Of a stretch of 64,000 bases of DNA, positions 32,901-45,876 are shown one piece after another (the stretch's first letter is position 1; each line of letters starts with the position of its first letter). The position numbers and the translations under genes are program-made. The notes beneath the pieces are model-generated. The model was not told the origin of the DNA, did not search any database, and saw only the letters and a program-made list of their open reading frames with translations. The DNA is taken from positions 27,959,432 through 28,023,431 of the forward strand of contig CM051461.1 of NCBI GenBank assembly GCA_028095005.1, given 5' to 3'. This DNA comes from Rhynchospora pubera. Its lineage: Eukaryota > Streptophyta > Magnoliopsida > Poales > Cyperaceae.

Positions 32901-35900
32901 TATCACCATTATGGATCAGAAAAAGAACCGTAATACCAGCAGCAGGTTATCCGATTGTGAATTGGGACAGTACTGTTAAACAGTAGCATGTACATACAGG
33001 CCAAATGCACAAAACTATTCTTTAATTCTTGTAATATAAGTTGTATTGAGATAACTGAAATGTACATCTTGCCTTAGAAGTTGTCCACCCCATATCATAA
33101 TTGCAGAAGAATTGAAGTCAAAAACAGGTTTGACAAACTTTATTAGTACCGGTATATTGTGCTCGGTTGTTCTTGTTCTGTAAGTTGTTAGCTTCACTGA
33201 AGGTCTCTGTGCATCTGAAGTTGATGAGAAATAAAAGAAATTATATATTAAAATGGAGAACATAATAAATGAAGCAAATAACTTTTTTGTAATTGCTATA
33301 TTGGATTTGATACTTTATTTTAAAAAGTTTGCTTTCAATGGTGACAGTATCTTTAATTTGTGTGCATATATTGAATCAACAACATATCAATATATAAACA
33401 TTGAAAATGTAACACCTGGAGAATTTTATCTGATCCATCTGATACTGGTATAAATCAACTCATAATATGGTTTGACAACCTAGATTCCCAGTGACAAAGT
33501 AATTGAAAATGTGTAGAATAATAGAAAAATTACCATAAAGGAAAGTGAGAGGGTCTGGTGAAGATAAGGGTGTGCCTTGTCGGCTTATAATGGAACTTGC
33601 TTCACAAGAGACAGTGACAATAGCTATGTTTGAGGTGCCATTAACCTTCAAAGAATATGAATAGATAACTTAGACCTAACCATCTGGGATGCAACAGACA
33701 TTATTAAAGTATCCTCTAAATTTCAAACTTTTCACTTAGGGGGCATTTGGCAACAACAATACCATAGATTAGTGGGACCAAGGGTTAAAGTTAGTACTTT
33801 TAAGCAATTGTAGATTAACAAATTAGCTTACTAAATAGAATTTAGGCTAACCTCATGCATGCCAAATACACCCTTAATATATAGTAATCAATTCAGCCTT
33901 GAGGAGACTTACAAAATAACCAAAGCGTCTGTTTCCTAGAGTATGGTTCCTATAAGTTGGGACAAGAGTACCACCACTGGTTCGGAGAAGCGGTAATATT
34001 TCTTGAGATGAATTTAAAACAGGTTCAGAGAATTCCACATAGATCTTTAGATAATCGTTATCATTTGTTGCCTCGACTGTTCGCATCATTCCATTTAAGT
34101 CGAGCGGTTTCTGTGGTACTCGGGATGTGATATTCATTGTAACTGCTCTTTTATCTGAAATTTGAGATAGAATCTATTTTAAAGACCATATCAATTTATG
34201 AACATATACAAACTACCTATAAGAATGTCACGAATTTTGGGTCCCTAAAGGTTCAAGTTTTTATGCAACGCACAGCTGATGTAAATTAATAATTGTTTGA
34301 TTAAATGATATTCTGAACAAAATAATCATAATATACAAGTACTGAATAAATTGTCTAAAAGATAATGGTCGGACCGAAATCAAACACATTGGCATGTTTG
34401 GGGACCAAGAGAAATTAGAATTTCACATACCAAACTGGCTAAAATTCTAGATCCATTAATCTAATTTTACTTCAAATTAAAAAAAATAAAATAAACATAC
34501 CATAGTGTAAATTATAGCTCGAATTTAATGATCTCGTAAAACTATTCCCAGCAGCATCCTTACAAATAATCTTCTTATCCATTACCAATACTAGCCGGCC
34601 ATATTCTTCGTCTGCTGATACTGCTACCATCAGGGAATATTCCAGTGCTGGTTGAAGAATCTGAAGTGTAGATGGAATCACATGACCCGTTCCATGTACA
34701 AGAAGCTACTTGGAAAGTAAATAGGAGAAATTAATTAACTTAATTTTATGAGAAACTATTGCTTTCTTCTAAAATTAAGGAAATATTGGATAAACATTTT
34801 CGGTAATTCGACAAAATCCTCAAGTTGACTGATTTTCCACTTAAACCCTGTTGTTATTGTAAGTAACAAATTTGACACCACTAGGTATATACTCCTGGGG
34901 AAAAAATCAAATCATTGAAATATTTTGTTAATTGTTGTTGAGTACCATTAACTTTTTTTATTGCAACTGAAGCAACACAACTGCCTAGATTGTTCTTATT
35001 TTCATTTTAGTTTTCGATTACTGTCAACTTTCGAGGACTTATAAATTTAATTGAACTTGTATACAACACAAGATAATTATAATTACCTTATTTTCACTGA
35101 ATGGTATTCCATATTTGCTAATTAATCTAATTTAGTGTTTGACCCTATTTTTTATTTGATTAGTTATACTCATACAATTTCTATTATAAGGGATTCAGAG
35201 AAAGTTATAGCAAAATGGCATTCAATTTCAGTAAGACACTTGCAATTTACCCTTCACTGGAGAAATTTTGTGGAATTTTATGAAGAAATAGTTGCAGTAA
35301 ATTAATTAGTTCTGTTTTACTCACATTGCAGTCGTTGTCATTGCAAACAAATCCACCTCCACCAGAGCAGGGTTCACTAAATAAAATACGAACTGGTACG
35401 TTGGAATCATTTGTAAAGGGTGACCTGCTAGTGACATATGCCGTGGGAGGTATTGTATCTGCGTATGTTTAATAAGATGAAGAAAATCAACTTTTATTCA
35501 TTTGAAAAATTTACCAGAAAGAGAACTTCTAAGATTTCCAATTAAAAAATCTGCTTTTTCTCAAGTAAAGAAAAAAACTCACAATGGTCTTGCATAGAAA
35601 ATTTATAATTAAGAAAGAAAGAAATAAAAATAACAGACGATTTTCTGTGACAAGGTATACATCAATCTGATAACCAGTTCCACACATTGGGCGTTAGTGT
35701 ATATATCTCCTCTCAGAGAGTCCTTTCCCAGATAAAAACTAATCTTTTTGGTTCAATTGAAAGACAATTCACAGTAATTCAATAAGAAAAGCAAAATTTC
35801 ATATTTTAGTTTACCAATAGCCCAATCATATCTTGAACAATTGGTCCTTAGAGATGCATTGGCGCAAACAGTGAGTGTGTGGTTTCCATCTGTCAATCCA

Positions 35901-36787
35901 GTGTATGTAACTTGAGTAGATCTACACTCTGTTGAGCTAGAATTGTCGAGCTGCCCAGATTAATTATTTCAACAATATAATATAAGTTAACCAAAGGTAT
36001 TTTAAATTTGAAAAGGGATGGAAAATTAATTTTACTGAGACAAATTAAGCACCCATTCATGGCATAGTAGATAGAATTGGGTTGCAAATGCACATTTTGA
36101 GAAACATAAATGATGCATCAAAAGATGAACTGCCAAATTCGAAATGCCAAAACCATAAGATTGGATATTTGGATACATGCATGCAAACAAAAGTCTATGC
36201 ATGTGCGCTGAACTTTGGGAGGATCAATAGATAATTGAATGCAAACACCCTTGCAGTTTCTTTATTGAAATGCCAACCGTGTGGTGCTCTAAATGTAACT
36301 TAATTTCATAAACTGGCGAATCCTGGTTTTTTGGAGTTTGAAGTGACTCAATGGTGTACAAACTACAAAGTACAAATTATCACCAAAATCAATTTGATTA
36401 AATGTGTATACATTGGAAGAATAATCAAGTTAAAAAAAATACTTATGACAAAGATTGACATTTTACACCATTCAGGAAAAACTAATGAAAAGTCAGAAAA
36501 TTAAAGAAGTAACCTCAAACTTAAGTAGCTAAAACATTCAAAAACCAAGTAAAAGGAAAGAAACGAACCTGACATTTTATATCACAATTGAAGCAAAGAA
36601 GCCCAGTGTTTGAATCTCTGACCTCAAAGTCAAAACTTGCTGTTGCTAAATTAGAGAATGCCTTAGGGGCCTTCAAGAAATTTATGGTCAACTTTGCAGC
36701 AGCGTTATGAAATTGTAAAACAAGCGGTACATACACTAGAAGGCAGAGAAAAGGAGAGTACCCAAAATGGTATATTTTCAAACCCAT
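29925..36787 (-). CDS. Large membrane protein: Ig-like ectodomain plus about nine TM segments
   Basis: Fourteen exons: 36787-36569, 35950-35815, 35458-35325, 34705-34501, 34154-33913, 33645-33534, 33214-33073, 32779-32637, 32478-32309, 32192-31902, 31800-31745, 31628-31414, 31226-30897, 30784-29925; all phases agree; 1084 aa. Residues 1-31 are a signal peptide. About 32-440 is a Cys-containing ectodomain of repeated beta-rich units with 'FSEPC', 'VEFSEPVLNSS' and 'IKFVKPVFDFNSS' strands, resembling bacterial-type Ig-like domains. Hydrophobic segments lie near 448-470, 626-650, 664-682, 693-718, 826-846, 856-875, 883-905, 914-935 and 951-972. A Ser-rich tail ends the protein. I recognise it as a conserved plant family but know no symbol or proven role. 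The arrangement recalls TRP-like/flavin-carrier membrane proteins, which is inference only. Introns 7 and 12 use GC donors (AAG|GCAAG), and intron 5 holds a MITE. Confidence 0.88.
33739..33873. mobile_element. Tourist-like MITE in intron 5 of the membrane-protein gene
   Basis: The left end GGGGGCATTTGGC and the right end GCCAAATACACCC are inverted, with TTA directly outside both (33736-33738 and 33874-33876), the standard PIF/Harbinger 3-bp target duplication. The element is 135 bp long. Confidence 0.85.
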
Positions 36788-37764
36788 TTTGGGTATCTAC
36801 GTTTCAAAACGAGATATTGTACAAGGAAAGGGGAGAGTTATAGAGAGCCTTGAGGATGCAAATTGTTAACTTCTCTCTAGTTCTCTCTGGCATGCTTCTG
36901 AGTTCTGGCAGTGAGAGAAAGAGTTAGCATTAGCAACAGCAAAGCTAAGTAGCAGAAGTAAACGGACAGTGGTAGCAAGTATAAGATGCAGTAATAAAGT
37001 AATAATAAAGTTTCAAAAAAGTGCAACGGAGAGAAGGAAGTCACAGTCTTACAGCGATGCAGTTGCTCTGCAGTGTTGTCATAAAAGCACATCCTTTTTT
37101 TTCTTACTATATTTTGTTTAACAAAAGAGAGACTTGTATTGCTATATATATACCTGAACAAATTTTCAGCAGAAAAATGTTTCAGGTTGAAATATAACGA
37201 ATGTGGTTTAAATTTTTAATAAGTGATGCATGTAAGATGAGCTATGTAATTTATTTTTTTTGAGTAAAAAACAGGGATTTTGTCCCCACCTTTCCATTAA
37301 GAGAAGTTGTAATTACAAGTTCCAGCCAGAGGCTGAAGGAAAAAGTAAATGAAAAAGTATAAAGGAAAATAATGCAAAAAAAAAAAACAATCTGGCTATG
37401 TAATTTTTAAATGTAATTAATCATATTTTTTCATTTTAATGAGATTTTTACTATATATATATGATCAAAATATTAAAAATCCATGTACGAAAAAGCAAAG
37501 AGATAATTTCTTTTGGGCGAGATGTAATGTAGATGAAATATTTCAACCCAAAACAATTATGAAACTAAATTCAAAATTTAATCGAGATATTGATGAATTA
37601 TTTATAAATATAAGTTTAAAATGGAGAATGGATGTGGATTCCTCATTTAGTGAAAATGGAGAGCATTCAGTGGTGTAGAATCTGAATGAGGAAGAGTAGA
37701 TTAGAGGTACAGGGGTGGTTGGCTGGGATGGTTTGGTTACAGATAGAGTGCACATGAGACTGAC

Positions 37765-37807
37765 ACTCTCTCTCTTTCTCACTCTCTCTCTCACACACAC
37801 ACACACT
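37765..37807. repeat. Compound (CT)n(CA)n microsatellite
   Basis: An interrupted CT run followed by ACACACACAC, similar in build to the one in UEV1 intron 3. Confidence 0.9.
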
Positions 37808-38700
37808 CTTCTTCTGTGTCGCATGGCCTCTTGGGACTTTTGTCCCCTTCTCTACGCATGTATTAAAATAATGCTTTGCACCGTTAGCTTGCACCAATCT
37901 GGTCCCCCACGCCATCTACCAAACTTTTCTAAACTATAGTCTATAGCCGAGAATAGGAGAAGTGTTCTTAGAATAATGTGTGATATCTTATTATTATTTT
38001 TTTTATTAGAACTTCCATTATGTTGTAATCTAGTAATAATGAAATAAATTGACAACCTATACAAAATCCCATTAGTTTGCATCCTTACTGCAATCAGACG
38101 TCTGAATTAATGTAATGACAAATTTCTCCAACCACAATAATCATAGAGGATATATGGACTGTAGCATTGACAAAAATTCTTCAAAGCTTGGAGAAATAAA
38201 CTAGTCTGAAAATGACAAGAGATGTGCCATATCCTGAGTTATGACGCCTTCATGTTGGTCCCCTAAGGTAAATCTGCATTTTTCATTTTTATTTCTCTAA
38301 ATAAATGATTTGTTATAATTCTTGGAAAAGAAATAAATGCTTTCTGCATGAACCACAACGGCACAACCATAAGCGACCGTTACATACATGATACATGCTG
38401 CATAAAAGCAGTTATTACTCCAATTCAATTTAATTATCTCCTTCTGTTCATGTTGACCTAGTTACTGCTGTGGGCCTCGCGTATTAATTTTTAATTTACG
38501 ATATAAAGAGGCTAGAATTCGGTATTCATTTTTTTTTATATTACTATGCAGTGCCAAATTAAAAAAAAAATAGAGAGACAAAATTATAAATTTATTATCT
38601 AATTCCAACGTAAATAGCAATGCCACAAAACTTTCACTAAATAAAAAGGATAAAAGCTTGATGTAATATTTCTTAAAGAGAGAGAAAAGGCATGATTATC

Positions 38701-38704
<4 letters not shown>

Positions 38705-38765
<61 letters not shown>
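38705..38765. repeat. (AT)n microsatellite, about 30 units
   Basis: An uninterrupted AT run of about 61 bp in intergenic DNA. Confidence 0.95.
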
Positions 38766-38767
<2 letters not shown>

Positions 38768-39788
38768 AATTTGTTTATAAGTAATTTTTTTCTAATATTG
38801 TAAGGTGAATCTTGGCAAAGGACATTGACGCACATTTATATTAATACTGTAGAGTTTGACGTACATGAAATTTTTTTGTCGCTGACAAATGTGTCACGTT
38901 TTTTTTTTTTTTTTACTGTTCCAAAGGCTTGGTTAACTTTGATTTAATGTATGAACGAACGTGGTCATTTGTACTTGATGTTTATCTTCCTATCTTGTAT
39001 ATTTATGTCATTATTGATAGAGAAAGGCAGAAGCAGAGGAGGAACTGCAAGGCGAATCCGAGAAAGTGATGAAGGAAAAAAATAATAATAAGACAAACTA
39101 TAGGTTGAAAAAATGAGTTAACAATGAAAAAGAAAATCCTAAATGAAGAAACAGTGAAAATGATGGTTGAAGGTAGTTTGAAGCGACAGATATTGATGAA
39201 AACATGTAAGGCAGGGATGGCATTTACCACCCAATCTAAACAGACCCCAAAAATGTCTATTTAAATTACTTTTTTTAATTTACAAAAATATGATTATGAC
39301 TGAAAATAATTGCGAACCTATGTCACAGCTTGAACTGTTGCATTTCCAGCGACGGAAGAGAAATTGATGATACCGAATTGAGTGACCCCGGGGAAGGGAA
39401 GCCAGGAAGAAAATTATTAAAAATCCACTTTACGAAATTTGAACAAAAACTTTATTCTATTGGAAGTGGCTTTGCGCCAAAATTAGGAGAAAGAGGGAAA
39501 GCCAAAAAAAGCAAGAAAAAGGTCGATAAACTCTAAATTTGAGGGTAAATCAAGTTTTTTCTCTTTTCATTCTTTTTACACATAGTGTCTTCTAGTACTC
39601 TTGTCCTCAACTCCATTACTCCTAAATTTTTTTTAATTGGGAGCAGATTAACCTCGCTAGACAGACTTTGGTCAGTTTACCCTCTACTCATTTCTGGAGC
39701 AAGGCCTTAATTATGAATGATGAGACGCAATTCCTCAAAGAGAAAATATGAAACGCACTGGTTTTTCTAAATTGTGATTATGAGCCTA

Positions 39789-39929
39789 TTAGACAAACAA
39801 TGGATATTTCCAGTAGCATATAGAACTGGAGGGTTCAGTAGTCTGCTATGTATTCTGTCTGTATATACTTCCGTTGTATACTCTGTACAATACGCTGGTT
39901 AATACAAAATCATTCTACACATTCTGTCA
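39789..39929 (+). repeat. Copia 5' LTR
   Basis: 141 bp, from TTAGACAAACAATGG to ATTCTGTCA. It starts TT rather than the usual TG and ends in the usual CA. Confidence 0.93.
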
Positions 39930-39930
39930 A

Positions 39931-39942
39931 GGTATCAGAGAC
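39931..39942 (+). promoter_or_regulatory. Copia primer-binding site (initiator tRNA-Met type)
   Basis: GGTATCAGAG follows the 5' LTR almost directly. It matches the complement of the 3' end of initiator Met tRNA, as in most plant Copia elements. Confidence 0.85.
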
Positions 39943-39953
39943 AGTCAAGACAA

Positions 39954-42900
39954 ATGCCTAATCATTCTTCTACGATTCGTTCCCCTTTCTTCTCTTCTCG
40001 TCTTCTTGAACTTCTTCAAGCTCTCCAAATCGCCATGACGATCCCAAATTCAACCTCCTTCGACACTAATCCTCAGCCGGATTCTTCAAATCCTCTATCT
40101 CACACTCAATTCCCTCTCCACATACTTCAAATCCTTTGTTAATCCCTTCCTCTCATAACCCTAATTTTCCAAATACAGTCTCTCCTCAACCAAGCAATAG
40201 CGTCTATTCTTCTTCTTCCTCAATGGTCTTCTTGAACCTTCCAGTGCACACAAAGCTGACAAGAAACAACTTCTTGGCCTGGCGATCTCAAATTGAGCCG
40301 GTTCTTCATGCTTACGGCTTAATCAACTTCATTTCAGCTCCACCTCTTTCTCCTACTACAATCTACATCATGACTGGTCAGGTGCAAGTCAATCCGGACT
40401 TTCTGGCATGGTACAAACAGGATCAGATGGTTCTTGCCTGGCTTTGTGCCTCTCTCTCTGAATCCATCCTTGCTCAAGTTGTCTCCTCCACAAATTCTCT
40501 TGATCTTTGGCGCACCTTGACGTAGTCATTCTCTGCCTCTTCTCGAGCAAGACTAACTGAATTAAAGAAGAAACTTCAATCGATTGTCAAAGGTGGTAGT
40601 TCTTGTGCTGAGTTTATTCAACAAATTTGAGCCTTGTCAGATGAGCTTGCATTTATTGGCTACCCGACTTCTGATGAAGATCTAGTTCTTGCTCTTCTAG
40701 GTGGTCTCAGCTCTGACTATAATGCTTTTGTGGTAGCGGTTAATTCCATACAAGAGCCTATGTCTTTTCTTGAGGTTTAATCGTTGTTATTGAGCCATGA
40801 AATGCTGTTACAGACTCAAAATACACCTACATCTTCTCTACCTACCTCTTCTAATCCAACAGCTTTTTATACTGCCTCTCAATCGGGTTTTGTCAGACCT
40901 AATAATTCTCAACGCAACAATAAACCCTACAAAACTAGGGGTGTTCCAAATCGACCTTCTAATCAATCTGTCAGACCACACTTTCCTAATTCTCAGCCGC
41001 TGTCACCCACACCAGTATCCAGTACTAATAGCAACAGAGGTTCAGCCGATACTGGTACCCAGAACAAGTTTGAAACTTGTCAGATATGCTTCAAAAGAGG
41101 TCATACCGCCAGAGCTTGTTGGTGGAGGTGTGATATGCGTTACACGGATGACTATGATCAAGTCCCAAGTCGCCCTTCTGCAGCACCTAGTGTTCCTCAA
41201 GCTCATGTGGCGCAAGCTGGTTCAACCTCTGCTACTGACTGTTATCTGAATTCGGGCGCAATCCATCACGTCACAAGTGATATAAACAATTTGTCTTCCT
41301 TTCAGCCTTATACATGTGGAAACAAGTTTCAAATAGGTGATGGAAATGGTATGAAAATTCTTAACGCAGGTTCTTCTGTATTATCTTTTGGTAATTATAG
41401 TATCAACTTGAGTGGTGTTTTACATGTACCGTTGTTTACTAAAAATCTGATTAGTCTTTCTAAAGTGTTAGAAGATAATGACCTGGTCATTGAATTCTAT
41501 TCCTTCTTTTGTATACTAAAGGACCGCCATACCTCAACTACGATACTGCAAGCAAAGGTCATTAATGGTCTGTATCGGTTTACCCCTTCTCATGCTCCTG
41601 TTCCACAAGCTTTCTTAGGAGAAAAGGTTGCTGCTGACATTTGGCACTATAGACTTGGCCATCCCTCTCTTGATACTACTAGGAAGATTTTAAATACTAG
41701 CAATTTGCCTTGTACCAATAATACTTTGCATGTCTGCTGTGATTGTAATGTGGCTAAATGTCACAAGTTAGTTTTTCCTATTTCTTCTACTGTTTCTAAG
41801 GCTCCTTTAGAATTACTCCACTCGGATGTATGGGGGCCAGCTCCCCTTGTAACTACTAATGATTTTCGTTATTTTGTAATATTTGTGGATGACTTTACTC
41901 GATTCTCCTAGATTTTCTTTTTACATTCCAAAGATGAGGTAGTTAAGGTATTTGCTAATTTTAAGATGCAGGTTGAGAACTTGTTAGGGGTTAATATTAA
42001 GATTCTTCGTACCGATGGTGGTACGGAGTTTAAACCAATTAGTCGATTATACCCTCAAATTGTGCACCAAACTACTTGTCCATACACCCCCGAGCAAAAT
42101 GGTGTGGCTGAGCGCAAGCATCGCCACATCATTGAGCTATCACTGGCTGTTATTAACCATGCTGCTATCCCTTTACATTTTTGGGATGAGATTTTTGCAA
42201 GTGTAGTATATCTTATTAATCGGTTGCCACCTTCCTCACTTGCTGCTGATTGTTCGTCTTTTCAACGATTATTTGGTAAATCTCCTAATTATTTAGATCT
42301 CAAGGTGCTTGGGTCACAATGTTTTCCACTGACCAAACATTATAATGTTCACAAACTGCAACCATATTCAATTGAATGTGTATTCATCGGTTATGCTATG
42401 TCCCAAAAAGGGTATAGGTGCCTACATCCCTCAACAGGTCGCATATTTGTGTCTAGACATGTGTTGTTTAATGAACAGGTTCTTCCATTCAAGATTGACA
42501 GTCTTACAACATCTCAGTCTCCTGTGGTCAGTCAGTTTGAATTGTGGCATTGACTTATCATACTCTCCCTCTAATTCATCTGGGCCAAGCGATCCTTCCT
42601 CTTCTGGGCCATCATGCGAGCCCAACAATTACATCTCTCACACTCGTGACTCAACCCATCAATCATCTTCATCTAATTCCCAACGGTCAAATAATACATA
42701 CAGACCTAACTGTTCTCATGACAGTTCCTCTGACCGAGCTTCCATCTCCTCTTCTTCTCATCATATTGACTATGCCTCTGACTCTCTTGTTAACTCCCTA
42801 CCATCTACTATCCAGTCAACCCATGCAATGGTCACTCGCTCTAAAGATAACACTCGGCGATCTCGCAATTTTCCAGACTTCATTGCCTTTCTTGTGTCTG

Positions 42901-44459
42901 CTCCTGTGTGCTCCGATCCTACCACATTCACTCAAGTTAACAAAATTGAGCATTGGCGCATAGCCATGGAGACTGAAGTTCAAGCTCTGTCTCGCAACCA
43001 TACATGGGTCTTGGTTCCTCCTCCAATTAACCATAACATTGTGGGATGCAAATGGATCTTTAAAACCAAGAAACATGCTGATGGTTCAATAGAGCGATAT
43101 AAGGCTCGACTTGTTGTGAAGGGGTTACGTAAGAGGAAGGAGTATATTACTTTGACACCTTCAGTCCAGTAATACGACCTACAACGATTAGGATTGTTCT
43201 AACCATGGCTGTATCTAAACAGTGGCCGATTCGCCAGCTTGACGTACAAAATGCGTTTCTTCATGGCGACCTTCATGAAACCGTTTACATGCAACAACCG
43301 CCAGGGTTTGTTGATGCTCAAGCTCCCCACCATGTGTCTTCTCTTAAAAAATGCGATCTATGGCCTTAAACAATCTCCACGTGCATGGTTTCAGACTTTG
43401 AGTTCGGCCTTGATGGAGTTGGTTTTCAAAGGGTCAAAGTTTGATCCATCATTGTTCATCTTTCATTCTACTGGACATACCTTGGTGGTTCTTATTTATG
43501 TGGACGACATAATTGTTATTGGCAACTCCTCCTCCAAAATTGTAGAACTAATTCACACATTGCAGGCTAGATTTGCTCTCAAAGACTTAGGAAACTTGAG
43601 CTACTTCCTGGGCATAGCAGTTAAACAGGACAAGGCCGGTTTGCATCTCTCTCAACAACAATATATCTCTGATCTGCTGTGTAGAACTCACATGGACAAA
43701 GCACAGTTGGTTCCAACACCCATGGCAGTAAACACAACACTGTCTAAATATGATGGAGACCCGTTTCATGATGTCAAGCTTTATCGGACTGTGGTTGGAG
43801 CACTACAATATGTCACCATAACCCGACCTGACATTACTTTTCCAGTCAACAAATGCTCGCAGTTTATGCATGCTCCCACTACTGCACATTGGAGCGCTGT
43901 CAAGAGGATATTGCGGTACCTCAACGGTACACTTCAACTTGGTCTGTTCTTGAAACCAGCTTCATCTCCTGTTCTTCACGCCTACTTGGACTCCGATTGG
44001 GCGGGCTGCCCTGACGATAGGCGGTCCACCTCTGCATTTTGTATTTATATAGGTCCCAATTTAGTTTCCTGGAGTTCCAAGAAGCAGCCAACCGTTTCCA
44101 AGTCCAGCACGGAAGCCGAATATCGCAGCCTTGCATTGGCTGCAGCAAAACTGATTTGGATTCAGTTTATCCTCAAGGAACTTTATTACCAGCCTGATCA
44201 ACCTCCAGTATTGTGGTGCAACAATATTGGCACAAATTTTCTTGCGTCCAATCACATGTTTCATGCTCGAACGAAGCATGTAGAAATTGATTTCCACTTT
44301 ATTAGAGAGAGGATCCATTCAAAGCAACTAATGGTGCGGTTCATCTCCTCCAAAGACCAGATAGCGGATGGCCTTACAAAAGGACTCACTACTAATAGAT
44401 TACTTGACATTAGAAACAAGCTTATGGTTACTTCAGAACCATCAGCTTGCGGGGGGATA
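39954..44459 (+). pseudogene. Copia gag-pol polyprotein, disrupted
   Basis: Gag begins near 39954, and after a frame change it continues from 40136 (VHTKLTRNNFLAWRSQIEPV). In that frame, stops interrupt it at 40523, 40628, 40778 and 41909. Next come a zinc knuckle (CQICFKRGHTARACWW), a protease box where the usual DSGA reads NSGA, the GAG-preintegrase HHCC region (WHYRLGHPSL) and the integrase, with its Asp, Asp and Glu positions visible in LLHSDVWG, RTDGGTEF and GVAERKH. After about 42550 the frame shifts to the reverse transcriptase. A stretch at about 43130-43340 reads in yet another frame, then the catalytic YVDD appears at about 43498. RNase H (AYLDSDWAGCPDDRRST, STEAEYRSLA) runs to the end. 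Reverse transcription and integration are the family roles; this copy is inactive by itself. Confidence 0.95.
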
Positions 44460-44600
44460 TTAGGCAAACAATGGATATATCCAGTAGCATATAGAACTGG
44501 AGGGTTCAGTAGACTGCTATGTATTCTATCTATATATACTTCCGCTATATACTCTGTACAATACGCTGGTTAATACAAAATCATTCTACACATTCTGTCA
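44460..44600 (+). repeat. Copia 3' LTR
   Basis: 141 bp, same length as the 5' LTR with seven mismatches in my comparison (five transitions, two transversions). Confidence 0.93.
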
Positions 44601-44830
44601 GCCTAATCTGACCAATCCAAAGCAAGTTGACTGTATTCATTATCAAATTGTATTACAAAATATCAGTGGCTATAGACAACAAAATCCAACTTAAAATATT
44701 GGGATTTCAAAAAAAAAAAAACTTAAAATACAGAAATAAAACGTCAGAGCAAACTATAAACCAAACAAACAAGAACAAAATTAATGCCAACGTTTTGCTT
44801 TTGCTTGGAGACAAACGTAATAAACCATAT

Positions 44831-45059
44831 GGGTGTGTTTGGATAGGTCGGGAATAGGAAATAGGGAATAGGAATAACAAAATTTCAATTTGCGTGCTTA
44901 TTCAAATTCCTTATTCTTATACCATGGTTTTGTTAGTATAGGAATAAGGGTCCAAATTCCTTATTCTTGTGTTGTTTGGGTTGTACAAGAATAAGAATAA
45001 GCACGCAAATTGAAATTTCTTATTCCTATTCCCTATTCCCGGCCTATCCAAACACGCCC
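44831..45059. mobile_element. MITE with long TIRs (GGGTGTGTTTGGATAGG ends)
   Basis: Left GGGTGTGTTTGGATAGGTCG and right (reverse complement GGGCGTGTTTGGATAGGCCG) ends are inverted. The inversion continues inward through 'gggaataggaaatagggaatagg' and the 'cgcaaattgaaattt' block, so the 229-bp element is nearly one foldback. It is flanked by AT-rich bases, with TSD not certain. Confidence 0.8.
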
Positions 45060-45149
45060 ATACTATATTACCTCCGCATCTAAGCAGTAGTAAGCACATG
45101 TTAGCTGCTCTAAGATAAGGAATATTCAGAGTGCATGTTGGAGAAAAAC

Positions 45150-45490
45150 AGCTTCCAATTAAATAAGGAAATTGATTATTGTCATCTGCAGTTTTGCCAT
45201 CTCTGCCATCGCTAAATATAAAGTGAACATATACAGCAAACAAAGTGAACATATAGACGATCTAAGTGAACATATACAAACAAATAAGTTCAATAAAAAT
45301 AAGTTGAATATGCATGTAAACTTCTGAACAAGTGATGACAACATTTATTTGTTTGTAAGTGTTCACTTAGATTGTCTATATGTTCACCTTATTTATTGTA
45401 TATGTTCACTTTGTATTTAGCGATGGCTGGGATGGTATATTTGCCGATGACGCTTATAATTCTTCATTAAATAAGTGATCGCCGTTTAAT
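45150..45490. mobile_element. Foldback element with 'aagtgaacatata' repeats
   Basis: The left part (45177-45295) holds 'ttgccatctctgccatcgct' and three 'aagtgaacatata' units. The right part (45355-45455) holds the same blocks inverted ('tatatgttcactttgtat', 'agcgatggctgggatgg'). The arms are about 100-140 bp. No protein is encoded. Exact borders and TSD were not fixed. Confidence 0.65.
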
Positions 45491-45876
45491 ACAAAACGGT
45501 TATTTAGCGGCACAAATGCTGTGTACATATATCGGATAATATTTCTGCACTCAAACATCAAATTTACAACAAAGATCCATATCATTTCAATGAGATACGT
45601 GATACGTCATACGTACGTACATAAATGTAAGGAGTGCACTTATCAACTTTATATATGTTTCGGTATCTTAACGTTAAATGGGGAAAATTAAATAAATGAC
45701 CACAAGTCAGCATACACTAAAAGGCATTCATTTGCCTAAAATAGAGCTCTCTTTTGTTGGGTAAAACTGGCCTGTATTAAATTAAAATTTAAAGCTTGTA
45801 ACAACGCAGTAGCAAAAGAGAATTGGGGCCTCCTGGAAACAATCACAATTAGTACCACACATTTAAAATAATCATA

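Larger units (their letters stand above)
36788..39788. other. Intergenic region upstream of the membrane-protein gene
   Basis: The first few hundred bases are probably promoter and 5' UTR. Further out are a CT/CA microsatellite (37765-37807), an (AT)n run (38705-38765) and AT-rich DNA. Small ORFs here match nothing I recognise. Confidence 0.4.
39789..44600 (+). mobile_element. Ty1/Copia LTR retrotransposon, 4.8 kb
   Basis: 141-bp LTRs at 39789-39929 and 44460-44600 are flanked by a perfect 5-bp target duplication, GCCTA (39784-39788 and 44601-44605). The primer-binding site follows the left LTR, and a purine-rich tract (GCGGGGGGATA) precedes the right one. The domain order protease, integrase, RT, RNase H defines Copia. 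The two LTRs differ at seven positions in my reading. The coding region carries several stops and frame changes, so the copy is not autonomous. Confidence 0.96.

Noticed and set aside
37261..37390. Segment with 'acagggattttgtccccacc' considered as a LINE or SINE tail
   Set aside because: No second feature (A-box/B-box, coding region or target duplication) supports it.
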